A stretch of 64,000 nucleotides of DNA from JAHOYW01 sp963664605. GTDB lineage: Bacteria; Verrucomicrobiota; Lentisphaeria; Victivallales; Victivallaceae. The stretch is taken from NCBI GenBank assembly GCA_963664605.1, contig OY761536.1:3410001-3474000 (forward strand), read 5' to 3'. The translations under genes and the position numbers were made by a program. The notes beneath the pieces are model-generated. The model ran no database searches. It was not told where the DNA came from and saw only the letters and a list, made by a program, of their open reading frames with translations. Positions 61,504 to 64,000 of this stretch are shown here, piece by piece; positions within the stretch are counted from its first letter, which is position 1; each line of letters opens with the position of its first letter.

Positions 61504-63093
61504 TTATTTTTCAGGTATTATAATTTTAAATTTAGTACCCTTTTCTGAAGACTCCACACTTATACTGCCATTATGAGCATCAATAATCTGTCTGGCTATT
61601 GCCAGTCCCAAGCCAGTACCGCCGCTTTTGCCGAAAGTAGCGAAAGGTGTAAAAATATCTCCAAGAACATTTTCCGGTATTCCCGGCCCGTTATCAGACA
61701 ACTCTATATTAATATTACCAGCATTACCGGACAATGAAACGCTTACTTCCGGCTTCTGGATATCTTCGTCAGCAAAAGACTCAATAGCATTATTAAGCAA
61801 ATTCAAAAGCATCCTGTATAACTTACCGTAGTCACCGTCAAAGATAATCTTTTCAGAACGCTTCAAATTCAGACTTATTCCCTTTTCTTCACATGACGGT
61901 TGAATTTTTTTCATTACATCATTGAGCAAGTCAGTACTGTTAACAGGGGATTTTTCAATATTTTTATTACTGGCGTAGTCAAGAATATCCTGAGCCAGCA
62001 GCATACCGTTTTGAGCAGCGTTCCTTATCATCTCCAAAGACTCAAGAACAGATTTCCTGTCATCGATTCTCCTAACTGCCATATCAATAATAACATCAAT
62101 CATACCAATAGAGTTTCTCAGGTCATGAACAATCATACTGGTTGCCTCACCCACCGCCGAGAGCTGCTCCTGACGCAAAACCTTCTCTTGTAAACCGACA
62201 TTCTGGATCGCCAGGACGGCTTGTTCAAGGAAAAGGCGCACCAGATATGTCCTTTCCTGGTTAAGCGGTTTGCCGCCCTTTTCAAATACTGCGATAATAC
62301 CATATTTATTGAGTTTAAAATAAGCATATTTATCATTTTGGAATATCTCTTCATCAGGAAATTTTGCTATATCATCAAGGTAATAGCCGGCAACTCCGTC
62401 ATCACATAAATTGCCAATAGCAAGAAGTTTACGGTATTCCCCGCTTTTCATCAAAGCAATCATAGCGGAATGGGTTCCCATCAGGTAGGAAACTTGTTGG
62501 AGGATGTTTTCCAGAAGCGGCTGCATCTGCCAATTTTTAGCACGAAGCTGGGAAATAGTTTTTATTAAGTCCTCAAGGTTTCTGGTCTTATTCCATTCGT
62601 AAACCGCTTTGGTCGCAATCTGTTCAATCTCTTCAACCGAAAAAGGTTTACAATGATAACTTATGTTCGTTCCTACCGAGGTAACGATTTCTTTAATGCT
62701 GTAGTCTGAATAGGCAGTGACAAAAATCACTTCACACCTTTTATCTATTTTTCTGATATGCCCCACTGTTTCCAAGCCGTCCCATCCGGGCATACGCATA
62801 TCAACAAAAACCGCCGCATACGGACGTTTTTCCTTAATAGCGGCTTTAATCATTTCATACCCCTGCTTGCCATTGGACGCTTCGTTGAATTCAAAGTTGA
62901 AAGTTGCGGACGAACGCTTTAGCCCTCCATTTTCAGAGCTGTCAAGCATATCAAAAAGGACACTGCTTGCTTCATTAAGTTTTGAATAGTCCTCGCGTTT
63001 TGAATCATGAGTTTGCAAAATTCTGCGAAAACTATCTCTGACATTCTCTTCATCGTCAATAACCAGAATACGGGTATTAAAATCTTGATTCAT
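61504..63093 (-). CDS. Response regulator-GAF-histidine kinase hybrid
   Basis: The 529-residue protein begins with a receiver domain (VIDDEEN at 12-17; phospho-acceptor Asp98 in VFVDMRMPGWDG; Lys149 in CKPF). It has an insertion of about 35 residues between the first helix and second strand. A GAF-like sensor region (about 190-300) and a histidine kinase follow: His323 in IVHDLRNSIG, then NLLNNAIES, DNGPGIP and GGTGLGLAI. The receiver comes first, so it can receive phosphate from another kinase and control its own kinase domain. The adjacent kinase gene (ends 63108, 14 bp upstream) is the likely partner. Confidence 0.93.
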   Translation of the reverse strand: MNQDFNTRILVIDDEENVRDSFRRILQTHDSKREDYSKLNEASSVLFDMLDSSENGGLKRSSATFNFEFNEASNGKQGYEMIKAAIKEKRPYAAVFVDMRMPGWDGLETVGHIRKIDKRCEVIFVTAYSDYSIKEIVTSVGTNISYHCKPFSVEEIEQIATKAVYEWNKTRNLEDLIKTISQLRAKNWQMQPLLENILQQVSYLMGTHSAMIALMKSGEYRKLLAIGNLCDDGVAGYYLDDIAKFPDEEIFQNDKYAYFKLNKYGIIAVFEKGGKPLNQERTYLVRLFLEQAVLAIQNVGLQEKVLRQEQLSAVGEATSMIVHDLRNSIGMIDVIIDMAVRRIDDRKSVLESLEMIRNAAQNGMLLAQDILDYASNKNIEKSPVNSTDLLNDVMKKIQPSCEEKGISLNLKRSEKIIFDGDYGKLYRMLLNLLNNAIESFADEDIQKPEVSVSLSGNAGNINIELSDNGPGIPENVLGDIFTPFATFGKSGGTGLGLAIARQIIDAHNGSISVESSEKGTKFKIIIPEK

Positions 63094-63107
63094 AACAAAC
63101 CTTCCTT

Positions 63108-64000
63108 TTATTTTAAAATGGGAAATATTATTATTGTTTCAGCTCCGGTATTTATACCATTGCTTTTCATATTGATTGTTCCGCCATGAGATTCTATTAT
63201 CGAACGGCATTCATGCATTCCAATACCGGAACCTCTAAGCTTAGATGTAAATCCTCTGTCAAAAATTTTCTCTCCGATCTCATTTGTAAAACCAATACCA
63301 TTATCAGCAAGAACGACCTTTATTATTTTTTTATCATTATCCGGAGTAATAGTTATTTCCAGTTTTCGTTCATCCTCTACAGCACCTGTTTCATCAAATG
63401 CTTCACAGGTATTTTTTATAACATTCAGAAAAACTCTTATGAGCCGGGTTTGATCTCCGGAGATATTAAAATCTCTGCCTTGAACATCAAGATTGACTTC
63501 AATATTTCTCTTCTTCAGGCTTCCGGAAAGCATAACGAGAGTATCGCTGATAATGGTAGCTAAATTAATTTTCGTTGCCAGCGGAGAAGCACTTTCTTTA
63601 AGATAATGTCTTTGGAGATCAAGAACAGAGCAGACATGCCCGACTGCTGAGGATATCTTCTCGGAGAATTCTGACTGCTTAGTCTGGCGCGTTTCAAGGG
63701 AAGCAATCAGAGCCTTCATGAAATTATTTAAAGCTTGCTGTTTTTCCTTCCCAAAAACATTAATTAATTCATTTTTACTATCTGTAAACAAATCGCGCAG
63801 TTGATAAAGTGATTTTATTTCCTGCCATACTTTTTCCATTTGCGGATTCAAAACGTATGTACTGATTCCAGTCATTGCATTGCCAATATCATGAAGCATA
63901 TTATTTGCCATTTCGATACGTCCCTGCTGCTGAGCATTTTCCTCGGCAATTTTTTGGGCCTCTTTTTCCTCGGTAATGTCCTCAAACATCCAGATAGAAC
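63108..64000 (-). CDS. PAS-domain histidine kinase, 5' end beyond window
   Basis: The frame is open through the right edge. Its first visible residues (SIWMFEDITEEKEAQ) are the end of a PAS/PAC domain, so the internal ATG at 63989 is not the start. A coiled region follows, then the H-box as NNMLHDIGNAMTGI, and a full ATPase domain (NVIKNTCEAF, LADNGIGF, SGIGMHECRSIIE). The H-box HDIGN differs from the common HExRN/HDLRN. It lies directly upstream of the receiver-GAF-kinase gene on the same strand, so the two kinases likely form one phosphorelay. Confidence 0.9.
   Translation of the reverse strand, partial: SIWMFEDITEEKEAQKIAEENAQQQGRIEMANNMLHDIGNAMTGISTYVLNPQMEKVWQEIKSLYQLRDLFTDSKNELINVFGKEKQQALNNFMKALIASLETRQTKQSEFSEKISSAVGHVCSVLDLQRHYLKESASPLATKINLATIISDTLVMLSGSLKKRNIEVNLDVQGRDFNISGDQTRLIRVFLNVIKNTCEAFDETGAVEDERKLEITITPDNDKKIIKVVLADNGIGFTNEIGEKIFDRGFTSKLRGSGIGMHECRSIIESHGGTINMKSNGINTGAETIIIFPILK

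Overview
This 64 kb window is chromosomal DNA of moderate GC from an anaerobic, Gram-negative, polysaccharide-using bacterium. Lipoproteins, a SurA-like periplasmic isomerase, a LolA-like protein and Sec signal peptides show two membranes. HydF implies [FeFe]-hydrogenase maturation and hence anaerobic life. A 1709-residue chitinase, several esterases and sugar-acid enzymes point to glycan degradation. The gene mix (alpha-2-macroglobulin family protein, DUF1566 proteins, GTP-type PEP carboxykinase, ThyX, ribosomal protein S2 with a long Lys/Glu/Ala tail) suggests the PVC group, perhaps Lentisphaerota or Kiritimatiellota. That assignment is an inference; no rRNA is present to settle it.

Layout. 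1-4015 (-): 5' part of an alpha-2-macroglobulin-family gene. 4202-12329 (+): SanA-like protein, a small inverted-repeat element with a truncated four-helix-bundle gene, mnmE, an SGNH hydrolase, thyX, pdxA, a spermidine-synthase-like membrane protein, a SurA-like isomerase and a Cys-rich membrane peptide. 12476-18681 (-): compact six-gene operon (KDPG aldolase, SDR, fumarate-reductase-type flavoprotein, XRE-cupin regulator, Old Yellow Enzyme homologue, sugar isomerase-like TIM barrel), which looks like a self-regulated catabolic pathway for an unidentified substrate. 18933-20828 (+): YjdF-like and DUF1566 genes. 21017-26025 (+): surface-glycan operon (GT39-like transferase, methyltransferase-GT2 fusion, CDP-tyvelose-epimerase-like SDR, methyltransferase). 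26064-33123: Na+:solute symporter, small membrane peptide, giant chitinase. 33545-40024 (-): pckG, CE1-like esterase, lipoprotein, hydF and aspA. 40280-42712 (+): operon of SGNH hydrolase, GntR/FCD regulator and bile-acid-symporter-family transporter behind a promoter carrying a perfect GntR-type palindrome. 42748-46030 (-): nucleotidyltransferase-HEPN protein, K+ channel, CCA-adding enzyme. 46161-48221 (+): nadD, rsfS, an unknown protein and a lipoprotein. 48444-50659 (+): ECF sigma/anti-sigma/periplasmic coiled-coil trio and a PTS EIIA. 50693-52531 (-): lipase-like lipoprotein. 52710-56939 (+): lon, LolA-like protein, acetyl-xylan-esterase-like hydrolase. 57013-58924 (-): rpsB-tsf. 59153-61394 (-): tandemly duplicated TPR genes, promoter and terminator included. 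61504-64000 (-): two signalling histidine kinases, the second cut by the window edge.

No rRNA, tRNA, CRISPR array, insertion sequence or prophage was recognised. The most unusual items are the inverted-repeat element before mnmE, heptameric microrepeats in several gene-upstream regions, the self-regulated flavoprotein/aldolase operon, the chitinase with a third enzyme-sized module of unknown type, a cluster of four hairpins at 44610-44700, and the recent TPR-gene duplication.
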